Translations under genes and position numbers: made by a program
Part shown: positions 1-8,283 of the stretch, one piece after another
Layout of the letters: each line of letters starts with the position of its first letter
How positions within the stretch are numbered: the first letter of the stretch is position 1
Notes under the pieces: generated by a model
Database searches by the model: none
Told to the model about the DNA's origin: nothing
What the model saw: the letters and a program-made list of their open reading frames with translations, nothing else
Origin: an uncultured Ruminococcus sp.
Lineage (GTDB): Bacteria; Bacillota; Clostridia; Oscillospirales; Ruminococcaceae
Assembly (NCBI GenBank): GCA_937926145.1
Contig: CALANW010000048.1
Span: 1-13,669, forward strand
Direction: 5' to 3'
Length of the DNA stretch: 13,669 bases

Positions 1-36
1 TTCGCATATCCACACGCTTTTGCGTAGATTTTGATT

Positions 37-66
37 CTATGTGGACGAGTTCTTAAATTTAAGCAT
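37..66 (-). other. Nine-codon ORF with strong RBS after the GH2 gene; start of a downstream gene or a leader ORF
   Basis: On the minus strand a perfect GGAGG (74-78) lies seven bases before an ATG at 66, overlapping the last bases of the GH2 gene, exactly as expected for the next cistron of the operon. The frame reads nine codons (MLKFKNSST) and meets TAG at 39-37. The -1/+1 neighbouring frame beginning at base 65 stays open to the window edge. It could be a short leader peptide, the 5' end of a gene broken by a frameshift or nonsense change, or a chance start. The downstream sequence is missing, so no product can be named. Confidence 0.3.
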
Positions 67-78
67 TGTTTTGCCTCC

Positions 79-3000
79 TTATTTTTCAAAGCGGAAATAC
101 TCAAAGTCGAAGCTGCTGCCGGGGAGAAATGCAAACGATACGGTCTGCTTTCCGTTTATGCCGCTGACATCGAACGATCTTTCGGAATAATTTTCGCTGT
201 CGTCAGTTTTGAATTCGCAGAGGGTGCGGTTCTCGCCGTTTTCGCCGTTCGTGATAAGGTGAATACTGTTGAGCGGCAGCGGCGATCTTCCGCTTATAAC
301 AAGTTTTGTCGGCTTTTCGGCGGTAAAATCGAACCCGCCGAAGTCGAGCAGAACGTTGTTTCCGATATTCGTAACGGCTTTTCCCTCGGCTGTGAAGCGG
401 TCGCCGTAGATATGTTCGGAATCTGCCGCATAATTCACGCCGAATTCACGGCTCGGCTTTTCAAATTTAAAGCCGCTCATCTGATAGCCGCCGTCCGTTT
501 CAACGCAGAAGGTATGTATGCCTTTGAGCCGTTCGGGGAGCTTGTAGGTTTCGTCCTTGAATATCATCCACTCGGGCTGCTTGTGATATGTGAAACTGCC
601 TAGAAGCTTTCCGCCCTCGGTCGGTATGCCGTCATAGAAGCGAACATTCACGGGGTCGAGTGTGTTCGCCCATATCGAAACGGTCACTTCGTCCGAGCCT
701 GCCGAACCAAAGTCAACATTGCCGAACGCTGCCCATGAGGAAACTCCGCCCGATGCAAAGCCAACGCCCTTGTTTACACCGCTGCAAATATTTTCGCTCG
801 CTCTTGTGTAAAGTCCGCCGTGAACAAAGCTGTACGGCGAAGTGAGAGCATCGCCCAGTCCGTCCGCAGTAAATTTCAGCACGGAGAGAATGTGTATGCG
901 CTCTGTTCCGTTTTTGCACATCGCACGGAGATAGAAACAGCCGTCACCCTTTGCTTTGAGTGTCACAGAGCCGTCCCCGTTGTCGATACACTCAGCAATA
1001 TTTGTCGGTATTCCCGTTTCATTTGTCACTTTGAACTCGATATCGTTCGCATAGCTTGAATTTTCGGGGTAAGCCTTGACCTTAACGGTGATTTCACGCT
1101 TATCCTCGGAAAATTCAAGGCTCTCGGCGCAAAGTTCAAGCTTTCTTACGGGAATTTCGTTCGTTTTCCCGCACTCTGTTTCGGCGAATGAAACATTTTC
1201 TATTGAAGAAACGCCGTTCTCGTATTCAGCTTCGACCGACTTCAGTTCGATAACGCTTTCGGGAAGCTCGGGTGAGCTTATCGTTACCTTTATCTCCCCT
1301 GCCTTGTCGGTCGCACCGATAACTGCAAGCATTTTGCCCGAGAAAAGTCGGCGTGAAGTGCCTTTGTACTGGTCATAGTCTGTGCTGTCGCCGTTATCAA
1401 GACCCATAAGTCTTGCCGCACCCTCAACGCGGACATTCACGCGGTTATTCGCATTTGCGCAGAAGTTTCCGTCCTTATCGAAAGCGGAAATTTCAAGATA
1501 GATAAGGTCGCAGCCGTCTGCATTGAGTTCTGTCTTATCTGCGGAAATTTCAAGCTTTGCGGCATCACCGAACGAACGCTGAACGTCCTCGACGATGATG
1601 TTTCCGCCCTCGTCATAAGCGACCGCTTTAAGCTCGCCCTTTGCGTAAGGAATAATGAAGTCGGCGGTTAATTTTTGTCCGTGCAAATGGTCTATTTCGG
1701 TCACGCCGAGCGAAGCTCCATTATAGAAAAGCTCAACTTTCGGCGCATTTGAGCAAACTCTCACATCTATCGGCATACCGTCATTGAAGTCCCAGTACGG
1801 GAAGATATGCACGAACGGCGACTTTTTATAGTCCGTCCATTCGGCACGGAAAACATAAGCGCTGTCCTTGGGGAAGCCTGCCGTATCATACTGACCGAAG
1901 TAGGAATTCTTCGTGCTGTAAGGCGTAGGTTCGCCGATGTAGTCAAAGCCTGTCCATATAAACTGACCTGCGCAGTATTCAGCGTCACGGTCTTTTATGA
2001 TACACTCCTCGGTGTTCTTTGCGCCCCAGCCCGTGCAGCTGTTTCCGAGCGATGAACACTGCTCATCATCATCGGCAAGAACAGTCTGCGAAAGCGGGAA
2101 ATGGTAAATTCCGCGGCTCTGCACGACCGAAGCTGTTTCACTGCCGTATATCATCCAATCGGGGTGAGCCTTGTGGTGGTCGGCATAAAGTCTTTCACCG
2201 TAATTGTAGCCGACAAGCTTTAAAATATCGCCGCACTTCTGACCGTTTTCCCACTGCATAAAGTTTGAGCCGAACGTTACATAGGCGTTTCCGTTCGGGT
2301 CGTGTAGAGTAACGAGCCTTTTGAGCCAGGCTGTTACCTCCTGACCTCTCTCGTCAGCGTGGGTGTCAAAAATTTCGTTTCCGATGCTCCAGCCGATGAT
2401 CGACGGTCTGTTTCTGTCGCGGCGAACCCACGAAGCTACGTCCTTTTCTACCCATTCATCGAAAAATCTCGCATAGTCATAGTCGGTCTTTGAACGCTCC
2501 CACATATCGAAACCTTCGGAGAGAATGAGCATACCCGTTTCATCGGCAAGCTCCATAAATTCTTCCGCAGGCATATTGTGCGAAGTTCTTATCGCATTCA
2601 CGCCCATTTCACGGAGCTTTGCAAAACGTCTGCGGAGCGCCGCTTTGTTGAACACTGCACCAAGACAGCCGTTGTCGTGGTGCTCGCACGAACCGTGAAG
2701 CTTTATATGCTTTCCGTTGAGGAAGAAGCCTTTATCGGTCGTGAATTCTATCGTTCTGAAGCCAAAACGCTGGCTTACGCGCTGAACGATGTCGCCGTTC
2801 ACGATGATCTCCGAAAGCATTGTGTAAAGATAAGGTTCGTCAATGTCCCATAGCTTCGGCGCTTCGACCGTCATTCTCTGAGTTGTGAGCGAATAAGCCG
2901 AGCCGTCAGCTCTCACCGCTTCGGGTATGCAGGAAATATCAACTGCGCAGGCATCGCTTTCATAGCTTGCAACGCTGTTTCCGATGTCGTCAAGGATAGT

Positions 3001-3570
3001 GCTTCTCACCCTTACGCCAGCTATCGGAACGCTCTTTTCACGGACGATCTCAGAAGTTACTTCGACCTCCCAAGCGTTGTTTTTCGGCATTGCGGAGATG
3101 TAGATGCCGTCATTTCCGAAGCATATCTCGGAACTTTCGCAGAGCCAAACTTTGCGGAAAATACCTGCTCCCGAATACCACCTTGAATTCGGCGAGCGGT
3201 GATCGACACGGACGGTCACAACATTTTCGCCGTTCTTCACAAGGTCGGTTATGTCGAATTGAAATGCGGAATAGCCGTATTTCCACTCGCCTGCGAGCGT
3301 ACCGTTGACATATACCTTGCTGTCTGTATAAACACCGTCAAAGCGGATATATGTGCGAACGCCGTCTTTTTTCGTGTAAGAAAAATTCTTCCTGTACCAA
3401 CCCGTTGAAGTTTCGTACAAATTATTCGTATCATAGATGAGCCAGTCGTGCGGAACATCTACGCGTTTGAAGTCGAAGCTTTCGGAATAGTCCGAGCCGA
3501 ACGGAGCTTTGAAAAACTCCCAGTTATCGCAGAAAAGCGTTCTGTTTGAATATGTATCGCAAAAATTCAT
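79..3570 (-). CDS. Glycoside hydrolase family 2, beta-galactosidase-like, with tandem C-terminal CBM6-like modules
   Basis: This 1163-residue GH2 retaining glycosidase probably removes terminal beta-D-galactosyl or the sterically similar alpha-L-arabinopyranosyl units from oligosaccharides. Visible domains are the N-terminal sugar-binding jelly roll (about 10-145), an Ig-like domain (165-272) and the TIM barrel (275-585). The barrel has acid/base Glu399 in SIGNE and nucleophile Glu478 in YGSETAS. A DUF4982-type domain follows (585-668, FPYWDFNDG and SNAPKVELFYNG), then a GH2 domain-5-like Ig fold (670-770), a spacer Ig-like stretch (800-900), and two similar modules (about 903-1038 and 1043-1163), each ending in a FKFEK/FRFEK-like strand and resembling CBM6/35. 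No signal peptide is present, so the enzyme looks cytoplasmic. The ATG at 3570 has GAGGA seven bases upstream (3578-3582); the longer open frame to 3684 runs into araD and lacks an RBS. It lies 25 bases after araD, last of five recognised operon genes. The family is certain; the substrate is inferred from context. Confidence 0.92.
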   Translation of the reverse strand: MNFCDTYSNRTLFCDNWEFFKAPFGSDYSESFDFKRVDVPHDWLIYDTNNLYETSTGWYRKNFSYTKKDGVRTYIRFDGVYTDSKVYVNGTLAGEWKYGYSAFQFDITDLVKNGENVVTVRVDHRSPNSRWYSGAGIFRKVWLCESSEICFGNDGIYISAMPKNNAWEVEVTSEIVREKSVPIAGVRVRSTILDDIGNSVASYESDACAVDISCIPEAVRADGSAYSLTTQRMTVEAPKLWDIDEPYLYTMLSEIIVNGDIVQRVSQRFGFRTIEFTTDKGFFLNGKHIKLHGSCEHHDNGCLGAVFNKAALRRRFAKLREMGVNAIRTSHNMPAEEFMELADETGMLILSEGFDMWERSKTDYDYARFFDEWVEKDVASWVRRDRNRPSIIGWSIGNEIFDTHADERGQEVTAWLKRLVTLHDPNGNAYVTFGSNFMQWENGQKCGDILKLVGYNYGERLYADHHKAHPDWMIYGSETASVVQSRGIYHFPLSQTVLADDDEQCSSLGNSCTGWGAKNTEECIIKDRDAEYCAGQFIWTGFDYIGEPTPYSTKNSYFGQYDTAGFPKDSAYVFRAEWTDYKKSPFVHIFPYWDFNDGMPIDVRVCSNAPKVELFYNGASLGVTEIDHLHGQKLTADFIIPYAKGELKAVAYDEGGNIIVEDVQRSFGDAAKLEISADKTELNADGCDLIYLEISAFDKDGNFCANANNRVNVRVEGAARLMGLDNGDSTDYDQYKGTSRRLFSGKMLAVIGATDKAGEIKVTISSPELPESVIELKSVEAEYENGVSSIENVSFAETECGKTNEIPVRKLELCAESLEFSEDKREITVKVKAYPENSSYANDIEFKVTNETGIPTNIAECIDNGDGSVTLKAKGDGCFYLRAMCKNGTERIHILSVLKFTADGLGDALTSPYSFVHGGLYTRASENICSGVNKGVGFASGGVSSWAAFGNVDFGSAGSDEVTVSIWANTLDPVNVRFYDGIPTEGGKLLGSFTYHKQPEWMIFKDETYKLPERLKGIHTFCVETDGGYQMSGFKFEKPSREFGVNYAADSEHIYGDRFTAEGKAVTNIGNNVLLDFGGFDFTAEKPTKLVISGRSPLPLNSIHLITNGENGENRTLCEFKTDDSENYSERSFDVSGINGKQTVSFAFLPGSSFDFEYFRFEK

Positions 3571-3595
3571 ATCGTTTTCCTCAATTTTGACTTGG

Positions 3596-4288
3596 TCAGT
3601 TCTGACCGTAGTAGGCATTCGCACCGTGCTTGCGGAGATAATGCTTGTCGAGAAGTTCCTGCGGCATACGTACTGCCTGCGCATTTATCGACATTGCGTG
3701 ATAATTCATAAATGCGACTTCTTCAAGCACGACAGCGTTGTGAACGGCTTCCTTTGCGTCCTTGCCCCAAGCGAACGGACCGTGGTTCTTCACAAGAACG
3801 GCAGGTATCGTCATCGGGTCAATGCCCTTGAAAGCTTCGATTATGACCGTTCCCGTTTCCTTTTCGTACTCGCCGCCGATCTCCTCGGGGGTCATTGCTC
3901 TTGTGCAGGGGATTTCGCCGTAGAAATAGTCGCCCTGCGTTGTTCCCATTGGAATAATGCCCGTTCCTGCCTGTGCGAACGAAGTCGCCCAACGGCTGTG
4001 AGTGTGAACGATGCCGCCGATATTTTCATAAGCACGGTAAAGTTCAAGGTGCGTCGGAGTGTCGCTCGACGGTTTGTATTTTCCCTCTGCGACCTTTCCC
4101 GTTGCAAGCTCCACAACGACCATATCATCAGCCGTCATAGTGTCATATTCAACGCCCGAGGGCTTTATAACTATCATTCCGCTTTCTCTGTCAACTGCCG
4201 AAACATTGCCCCAAGTAAATGTTACAAGTCCGTATTTCGGGAGCATAAGATTCGCTTCAAGCACTTCATGCTTTAATTTTTCAAGCAT
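3596..4288 (-). CDS. araD: L-ribulose-5-phosphate 4-epimerase
   Basis: It converts L-ribulose 5-phosphate to D-xylulose 5-phosphate, the last step that feeds L-arabinose into the pentose phosphate or phosphoketolase route, in the cytoplasm. The 230-residue protein matches the usual 231 of class II aldolase/AraD enzymes. Zinc ligands His95 and His97 (VHTHS) and His169 (KNHGPF) are present. Asp76 (SSDTPTH), catalytic Asp120 (QGDYFYGE) and Tyr227 near the C-terminus (AYYGQN) sit where E. coli AraD has its Asp76, Asp120 and Tyr229. GNVSAVD (27-33) and KPSG (42-45) are the phosphate-binding loops. The start is 14 bases after the kinase stop; the AAGGA ribosome binding site overlaps that stop (TGAAAGGA), which favours translational coupling. 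UlaF/SgaE epimerases are close relatives, but araA in the same operon fixes the arabinose role. Confidence 0.96.
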   Translation of the reverse strand: MLEKLKHEVLEANLMLPKYGLVTFTWGNVSAVDRESGMIVIKPSGVEYDTMTADDMVVVELATGKVAEGKYKPSSDTPTHLELYRAYENIGGIVHTHSRWATSFAQAGTGIIPMGTTQGDYFYGEIPCTRAMTPEEIGGEYEKETGTVIIEAFKGIDPMTIPAVLVKNHGPFAWGKDAKEAVHNAVVLEEVAFMNYHAMSINAQAVRMPQELLDKHYLRKHGANAYYGQN

Positions 4289-4302
4289 TTTTATCTATCC
4301 TT

Positions 4303-5865
4303 TCAAATTCTGCCGAGAATATCTTCCGCGCCGAGCGCCGCTTTGTATCTCTTTATAAATTCATTGAAACCGTGTGTGCCGTCCTTATTCGGCGTGAGCG
4401 TGAGCTTTTCCATTCCTGCGAAAACTTCGCTGTCGAGCCAGTCGGGGAGAGTTTTTCCGCCGCCGTTCATCATATACGAAGCGAGCAGAGCCATACCCCA
4501 TGCGCCGCCCTCGCCTGCCGTTGTCATTACGGAAACGGGGGTGTTCAATGCGTCAGCAAGTATCTGCTGTGCCGCGCCCTTTACCTTGAAAATGCCGCCG
4601 TGACCCGTGAACTGCTGTGCCTCGGCGTTTTCCTTTTCAAAGAGGATATCCATACCTATTTTAAGCGAAGCGAACGCCGAATAAAGCTGCGCCCTGAAAA
4701 AATTCGCCAGATCCATACTGCCGTTCGGTTGACGGAAATACATCGGTCTGCCGTCCTCTGCACCCGTCACGGGTTCGCCCGAAAGATAGTTGAACGCCGT
4801 AACTCCGCCGCAGTCAGCATCGCCCGTCATTGCATTTTTATAAAGTGTTTCGTAAAGTGCCGACTTGTCAAGCTTGTTTCCCGTAAGCTCGGCAAATTCG
4901 CCGAAAAGCTTCACCCAAGCGTCCAGTTCGGAGCAGCAGTTGTTGCAGTGTACCATTGCGGCAGGTGCGCCGTCGGGGGTTGTTACCATATCGATCTCGG
5001 GATAGGCTTTTTCGAGGTCTTTTTCCAGAACAAGCATTGAAAATACCGAAGTTCCTGCGGAAACATTGCCCGTTCCCGAACGTACAGCGTTCGCTGCGAC
5101 CATTCCCGTTCCTGCATCACCCTCGGGAGGGCAAACGGGAACTCCTGCCTTGAACATACCCGTCGGATCGAGAAATTTTGCACCGCTTTCGGTGAGAAAT
5201 GCGCCCTTTTCGCCTGCGATTTTTACGGGAGGAAGAACTTCCGCAAGCTTTTTGTCAAATCCGTGCGAGGAAAGCTTTTCTTCGGCAGTTTTGAGCATCT
5301 CGGCATTGTAATCCGTCCTGCTGACGGGGAAAATTCCCGAAGCTTCGCCGATTCCGACCGCTCTTTCACCCGTGAGAAGATAATTTATGTAGCCTGCGAG
5401 CGTTGTTATATGTGCTGTCTGCGGAACATGCGGTTCGCCGTTCAGTACAGCCTGATAAAGATGCGCAATGCTCCAGCGCTGGGGAATGTTGAAGCCGAGC
5501 GCTGCACTCAATTCCTCTGCCGCCTGCTTTGTGGTGGTGTTTCTCCATGTTCTGAACGGAACGAGCAGCTTGTCGTTTTCATCAAAAGCCATATAGCCGT
5601 GCATCATCGCGGAAATTCCCATTGCTCCGACGTGCGTGAGCGTGATACCGTGCTTGTTTTTCACGTCCTCGGCGAGTGAAGCAAAGCAGCTTCTTACGCC
5701 GTTGTGGATATCGTCAAGGGAATATGTCCAATAGCCGTTTTCAAGCTTGTTTTCCCAATCATAGCTGCCCGATGCGACGGGAGCGTGGTTTTCGTCTATG
5801 AGAACAGCCTTTATTCGGGTCGAGCCAAGCTCAATGCCAAGGCTTGTTTTATCAAGTGAAAGCAT
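4303..5865 (-). CDS. FGGY-family carbohydrate kinase, probable L-ribulokinase
   Basis: It is expected to phosphorylate L-ribulose from AraA to L-ribulose 5-phosphate for AraD. The 520-residue protein has both FGGY ATPase-fold halves: the first phosphate loop GIELGSTRIK (10-19), putative catalytic base Asp250 in PPEGDAGTGM, the loop SAGTS (269-273), the second FGGY signature region GHGGIFKVKG (421-430) continuing to ILADAL, and GEGGAWGMAL (451-460) of the nucleotide site. It does not read like classical E. coli AraB, which is longer and has a different N-terminal half. It resembles the xylulokinase/ATPase-like kinases that replace AraB in many Bacteroidetes and Clostridia, so I leave the symbol blank. 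The ATG is one base after the esterase stop (TGATATG), and the AGGAG site lies inside the last codons of the esterase. The kinase family is certain; L-ribulose specificity is inferred from operon position. Confidence 0.9.
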   Translation of the reverse strand: MLSLDKTSLGIELGSTRIKAVLIDENHAPVASGSYDWENKLENGYWTYSLDDIHNGVRSCFASLAEDVKNKHGITLTHVGAMGISAMMHGYMAFDENDKLLVPFRTWRNTTTKQAAEELSAALGFNIPQRWSIAHLYQAVLNGEPHVPQTAHITTLAGYINYLLTGERAVGIGEASGIFPVSRTDYNAEMLKTAEEKLSSHGFDKKLAEVLPPVKIAGEKGAFLTESGAKFLDPTGMFKAGVPVCPPEGDAGTGMVAANAVRSGTGNVSAGTSVFSMLVLEKDLEKAYPEIDMVTTPDGAPAAMVHCNNCCSELDAWVKLFGEFAELTGNKLDKSALYETLYKNAMTGDADCGGVTAFNYLSGEPVTGAEDGRPMYFRQPNGSMDLANFFRAQLYSAFASLKIGMDILFEKENAEAQQFTGHGGIFKVKGAAQQILADALNTPVSVMTTAGEGGAWGMALLASYMMNGGGKTLPDWLDSEVFAGMEKLTLTPNKDGTHGFNEFIKRYKAALGAEDILGRI

Positions 5866-5866
5866 A

Positions 5867-6703
5867 TCAAAGTATCTCCTTTATCCATCTTATGCAATGT
5901 CCTATCCATTCCGAGCAGTATTTCACATCGTCCGAAAGGTCAGCCTTTTTGCTCACGGTATCATCGCAGAGCGACAAGCCGTGACCGCCCTTTGGATAGA
6001 TGTGCATCTCAACATTTTTGCCCTGCTTATGGAGCGCTTCGGCAAGGAAAAGCGAGTTTTCGAGAGGAACAAGTCCGTCCTCGCTCGTGTGCCATATAAA
6101 CGCCTGCGGAGCGTTCTCGGTGACTTGGTTTTCGAGTGACATTTTCGCAAGAAGCTCGGGGGCGGGATCATCACCGAGCAGGCACTTCATACTGCCCTCG
6201 TGAGTGTATTTTTCCGAGGTTATAACGGGGTAGCAAAGTATCATTCCGTTCGGCTTGTCCTCGCCGTGCTCAATGCCGAGCGCATCTTCAGCGAGCTTTT
6301 CCTGCCAGAAAAGTCCTGCCGAACAAGCGGCGTGACCGCCTGCGGAGAATCCCATTACTGCTATCTTTTCGGGGTCGATATGAAACTCCTTGCTGTTGCG
6401 GCGCATAAAGGTTATTGCCGCCAGAATTTCAAGCAGCTGGAGAGGATAATGCTGATATTCGCAGGCATAGTTCACAACTGCGGCGGCAATGCCGTTTCCG
6501 ACCATTCGGAGTGCAACGGGTTCAGCCTCGCGCTCCGAACACCACCAGTAGCTTCCGCCGGGGCATATAACCGTGCAGGGGAAAGTCTGCTCTGTGTCAA
6601 CTTCTTTCCATACTTCGGGGATATAAAGCGTGACCTGCGTTTTCTCTTTCGCTTTCGGCAGGTTTGGGAAATGATCTTCAAGGTAAATTTTTTCGTATCT
6701 CAT
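5867..6703 (-). CDS. Cytoplasmic alpha/beta-hydrolase, probable acetylesterase of the BD-FAE/xylan esterase type
   Basis: A 278-residue serine hydrolase. The oxyanion region is PGGSY (48-52), the nucleophile is Ser120 in GFSAGG, the acid is Asp209 in TSEDGLVP, and the base is His241 in KGGHGL, in the order and spacing of the alpha/beta-hydrolase fold. There is no signal peptide or membrane segment, so it acts inside the cell. Relatives remove acetyl (sometimes feruloyl) groups from sugars. Its place between araA and the kinase suggests it deacetylates imported arabinose-containing xylo- or pectic oligosaccharides before glycosidases act. It starts ten bases after the araA stop with RBS AAGGGTG directly on that stop, and its own stop is one base from the kinase start. 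Fold and triad are clear; acetyl specificity is inferred. Confidence 0.9.
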   Translation of the reverse strand: MRYEKIYLEDHFPNLPKAKEKTQVTLYIPEVWKEVDTEQTFPCTVICPGGSYWWCSEREAEPVALRMVGNGIAAAVVNYACEYQHYPLQLLEILAAITFMRRNSKEFHIDPEKIAVMGFSAGGHAACSAGLFWQEKLAEDALGIEHGEDKPNGMILCYPVITSEKYTHEGSMKCLLGDDPAPELLAKMSLENQVTENAPQAFIWHTSEDGLVPLENSLFLAEALHKQGKNVEMHIYPKGGHGLSLCDDTVSKKADLSDDVKYCSEWIGHCIRWIKEIL

Positions 6704-6713
6704 AATTTCACCC

Positions 6714-8180
6714 TTATCTCTTCAAAGAAGCTATCGCATCGAGCATTTCAAGCTGCTGTTCAAATGCGTTCAGCTCTGTTTTCTCATCGATCACAACAAG
6801 TTCCGTGTCGGTCATCTTTGCGAAAAGACGAATATCGTCAGCCGTGAGTGCAGTCGAAACGACAGCGTGATGCGCGCCGCCTGCGTATATCCAAGCCGCC
6901 GAGCCTGTTGCAAAATCGGGTTTGAGTTTCCACATTACTCTTGCAACGGGGAGCTTCTGCATTGGTTCAGGCTGTTTTACGAGAGTTATCTCTGCGCAGA
7001 CGAGTCTGAATCTGTCGCCCATATCTATCATCGAAACTGCGATGCCTTCGCCCGTTGTTCCCTCAAAAACAAGACGTGCAGGGTCAGCCTTTCCGCCGAT
7101 GCCGAGGGGGTGAACTTCTATCTTCGGCTTTTCAGCGGCGAACACGGGTGAAACTTCGAGCATATGCGAAGCAAGCTCGGTTTCCTCACCCTCGGGAAGA
7201 TCGTAAGTATAATCCTCGAGGAAGCCCGTTGCGCCGTTTCTTCCCTCTGCCATCTTAAAAAGAACTGCGGCAAGAGCGGCTGTTTTATAGTCGCCCTCAG
7301 GGCCGAAGCCAACTCCCTTTGCCATAATATTCTGTGCGGCAATTCCGGGGAGCTGTTCAAGTCCGTTGAGGTCTTGGAATGTATCGGTGAATGCGGAGAT
7401 GTTTTCTTTTGCAAGGAACTTGTCAAGTGCGGCTTCATACTTCGCCTGAACTCTTACAGCAGAGATATTGTCGGTGTTCATTTCGTACTTCTCGGTATAT
7501 TCAGCCATTTTTGCATCGACTTCTTCATCGGTAATTTCGGAGATGATGCTGCACAGGTCGCCAATGCCGTAGTAGTTGACGTTCCAGCCGTACTTTATCT
7601 CGCTTTCCACTCTGTCGCCGTCCGTTACGGCAACGTCGCGCATATTGTTGCCGAACATTGCAACTCTCATTCCCCTGCCGAAATCGACAGCTGCGGCAGC
7701 CTGAGCAAAGCGGCGAACCTTTTCAACGACATCACTGTGCTTGTAATAACCCGAAACGACCTCACGCTTTATGCCAAGGCGTGTACAAATAAATCCGAAC
7801 TCTCTGTCGCCGTGCGCGGACTGGTTGAGGTTCATAAAGTCCATATCGATGCTGTCGTAAGGCAGTCTTTCGTTATGCTGTGTATGGAGGTGGAGCATCG
7901 GCTTGCGGAGCGCTTTAAGCGCGGTTATCCACATTTTCGCAGGGGAAAACGTGTGCATCCACATTATAACGCCGATACACTCGCTGTCGGACGAAGCTTT
8001 CGTGCAAACGCTTACAGCTTCACTGCTGTTCCGTACAACGGGCTGAAAAACGACCTCTGCGATATTTTCAAGCTTTTCGCTCAGAAAAGCCGCCATTTCC
8101 TGCGAATCCTTTGCCGCCTGCGCAAGGGTTTCCTCGCCGTAAAGGTCCTGACTTCCCGTGATAAAATATAACTTCTTCAT
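6714..8180 (-). CDS. araA: L-arabinose isomerase
   Basis: It interconverts L-arabinose and L-ribulose, the first step of the bacterial arabinose pathway, using Mn2+ in the cytoplasm. The 488-residue protein is close to the usual length of about 500. The start shows the family N-terminus (FITGSQDLYGEE). Active-site residues Glu295 (GFGPEGDYK), Glu322 (GFLEDYTY), His339 (ASHMLEV) and the His437/438 pair (AGGAHHAV) keep the spacing of E. coli Glu306, Glu333, His350 and His450. ATG 8180 is chosen because GGAGG (8190-8194) lies nine bases upstream; the open frame continues to 8216 without another RBS. It is the promoter-proximal gene of the operon, behind a consensus promoter divergent from an AraC-type regulator. 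Confidence 0.97.
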   Translation of the reverse strand: MKKLYFITGSQDLYGEETLAQAAKDSQEMAAFLSEKLENIAEVVFQPVVRNSSEAVSVCTKASSDSECIGVIMWMHTFSPAKMWITALKALRKPMLHLHTQHNERLPYDSIDMDFMNLNQSAHGDREFGFICTRLGIKREVVSGYYKHSDVVEKVRRFAQAAAAVDFGRGMRVAMFGNNMRDVAVTDGDRVESEIKYGWNVNYYGIGDLCSIISEITDEEVDAKMAEYTEKYEMNTDNISAVRVQAKYEAALDKFLAKENISAFTDTFQDLNGLEQLPGIAAQNIMAKGVGFGPEGDYKTAALAAVLFKMAEGRNGATGFLEDYTYDLPEGEETELASHMLEVSPVFAAEKPKIEVHPLGIGGKADPARLVFEGTTGEGIAVSMIDMGDRFRLVCAEITLVKQPEPMQKLPVARVMWKLKPDFATGSAAWIYAGGAHHAVVSTALTADDIRLFAKMTDTELVVIDEKTELNAFEQQLEMLDAIASLKR

Positions 8181-8189
8181 TTCTGTTTT

Positions 8190-8194
8190 CCTCC
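8190..8194 (-). promoter_or_regulatory. araA ribosome binding site
   Basis: GGAGG on the minus strand, nine bases before ATG 8180. It decides the araA start against the longer open frame to 8216. Confidence 0.85.
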
Positions 8195-8205
8195 GCTCAA
8201 AATTT

Positions 8206-8220
8206 AGCCGAAGCACGGCT
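8206..8220 (-). promoter_or_regulatory. Small perfect hairpin in the araA 5' leader
   Basis: AGCCG and CGGCT form a perfect 5-bp stem around a five-base loop. It lies in the transcribed leader between the predicted araA start site (near 8229) and the ribosome binding site. It has no U-tract, so it is not a terminator. It could stabilise the mRNA 5' end or be chance. Confidence 0.4.
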
Positions 8221-8235
8221 CACAAATATATTTTT

Positions 8236-8264
8236 ATTATAGCTTATAGAAGAAAATTTTTCAA
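8236..8264 (-). promoter_or_regulatory. araA operon promoter
   Basis: On the minus strand, -35 TTGAAA (8264-8259) and -10 TATAAT (8241-8236) are separated by exactly 17 bases. Transcription would begin near 8229, giving a leader of about 48 bases. The -35 box lies 19 bases from that of the divergent regulator promoter, so one regulator bound between them could act on both. Confidence 0.75.
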
Positions 8265-8283
8265 GAAGCTTATTCGCCGATTA

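Noticed and set aside
37..39. TAG as a reassigned sense codon in the last ORF
   Set aside because: None of the eight recognised genes ends in TAG, but eight genes are too few to argue for recoding, and no internal TAG is needed in any of them.
3571..3684. N-terminal extension of the GH2 frame
   Set aside because: It overlaps the araD 3' end and has no RBS, whereas ATG 3570 has GAGGA at ideal spacing.
3509..4276. 255-codon plus-strand open frame antisense to araD
   Set aside because: It lies over araD and the GH2 start, lacks an RBS and resembles no family.
4372..5040. 222-codon plus-strand open frame antisense to the kinase
   Set aside because: The kinase motifs on the minus strand are clear. 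The antisense product is Arg/Cys/His-rich, typical of shadow frames.
6200..6847. 215-codon plus-strand open frame antisense to the esterase and araA
   Set aside because: It spans two real, tightly spaced genes on the other strand and has no support of its own.
7164..8171. 335-codon plus-strand open frame antisense to araA
   Set aside because: araA is certain from active-site residues. The antisense frame has no RBS and no recognisable domain, and it fits a codon-usage shadow.
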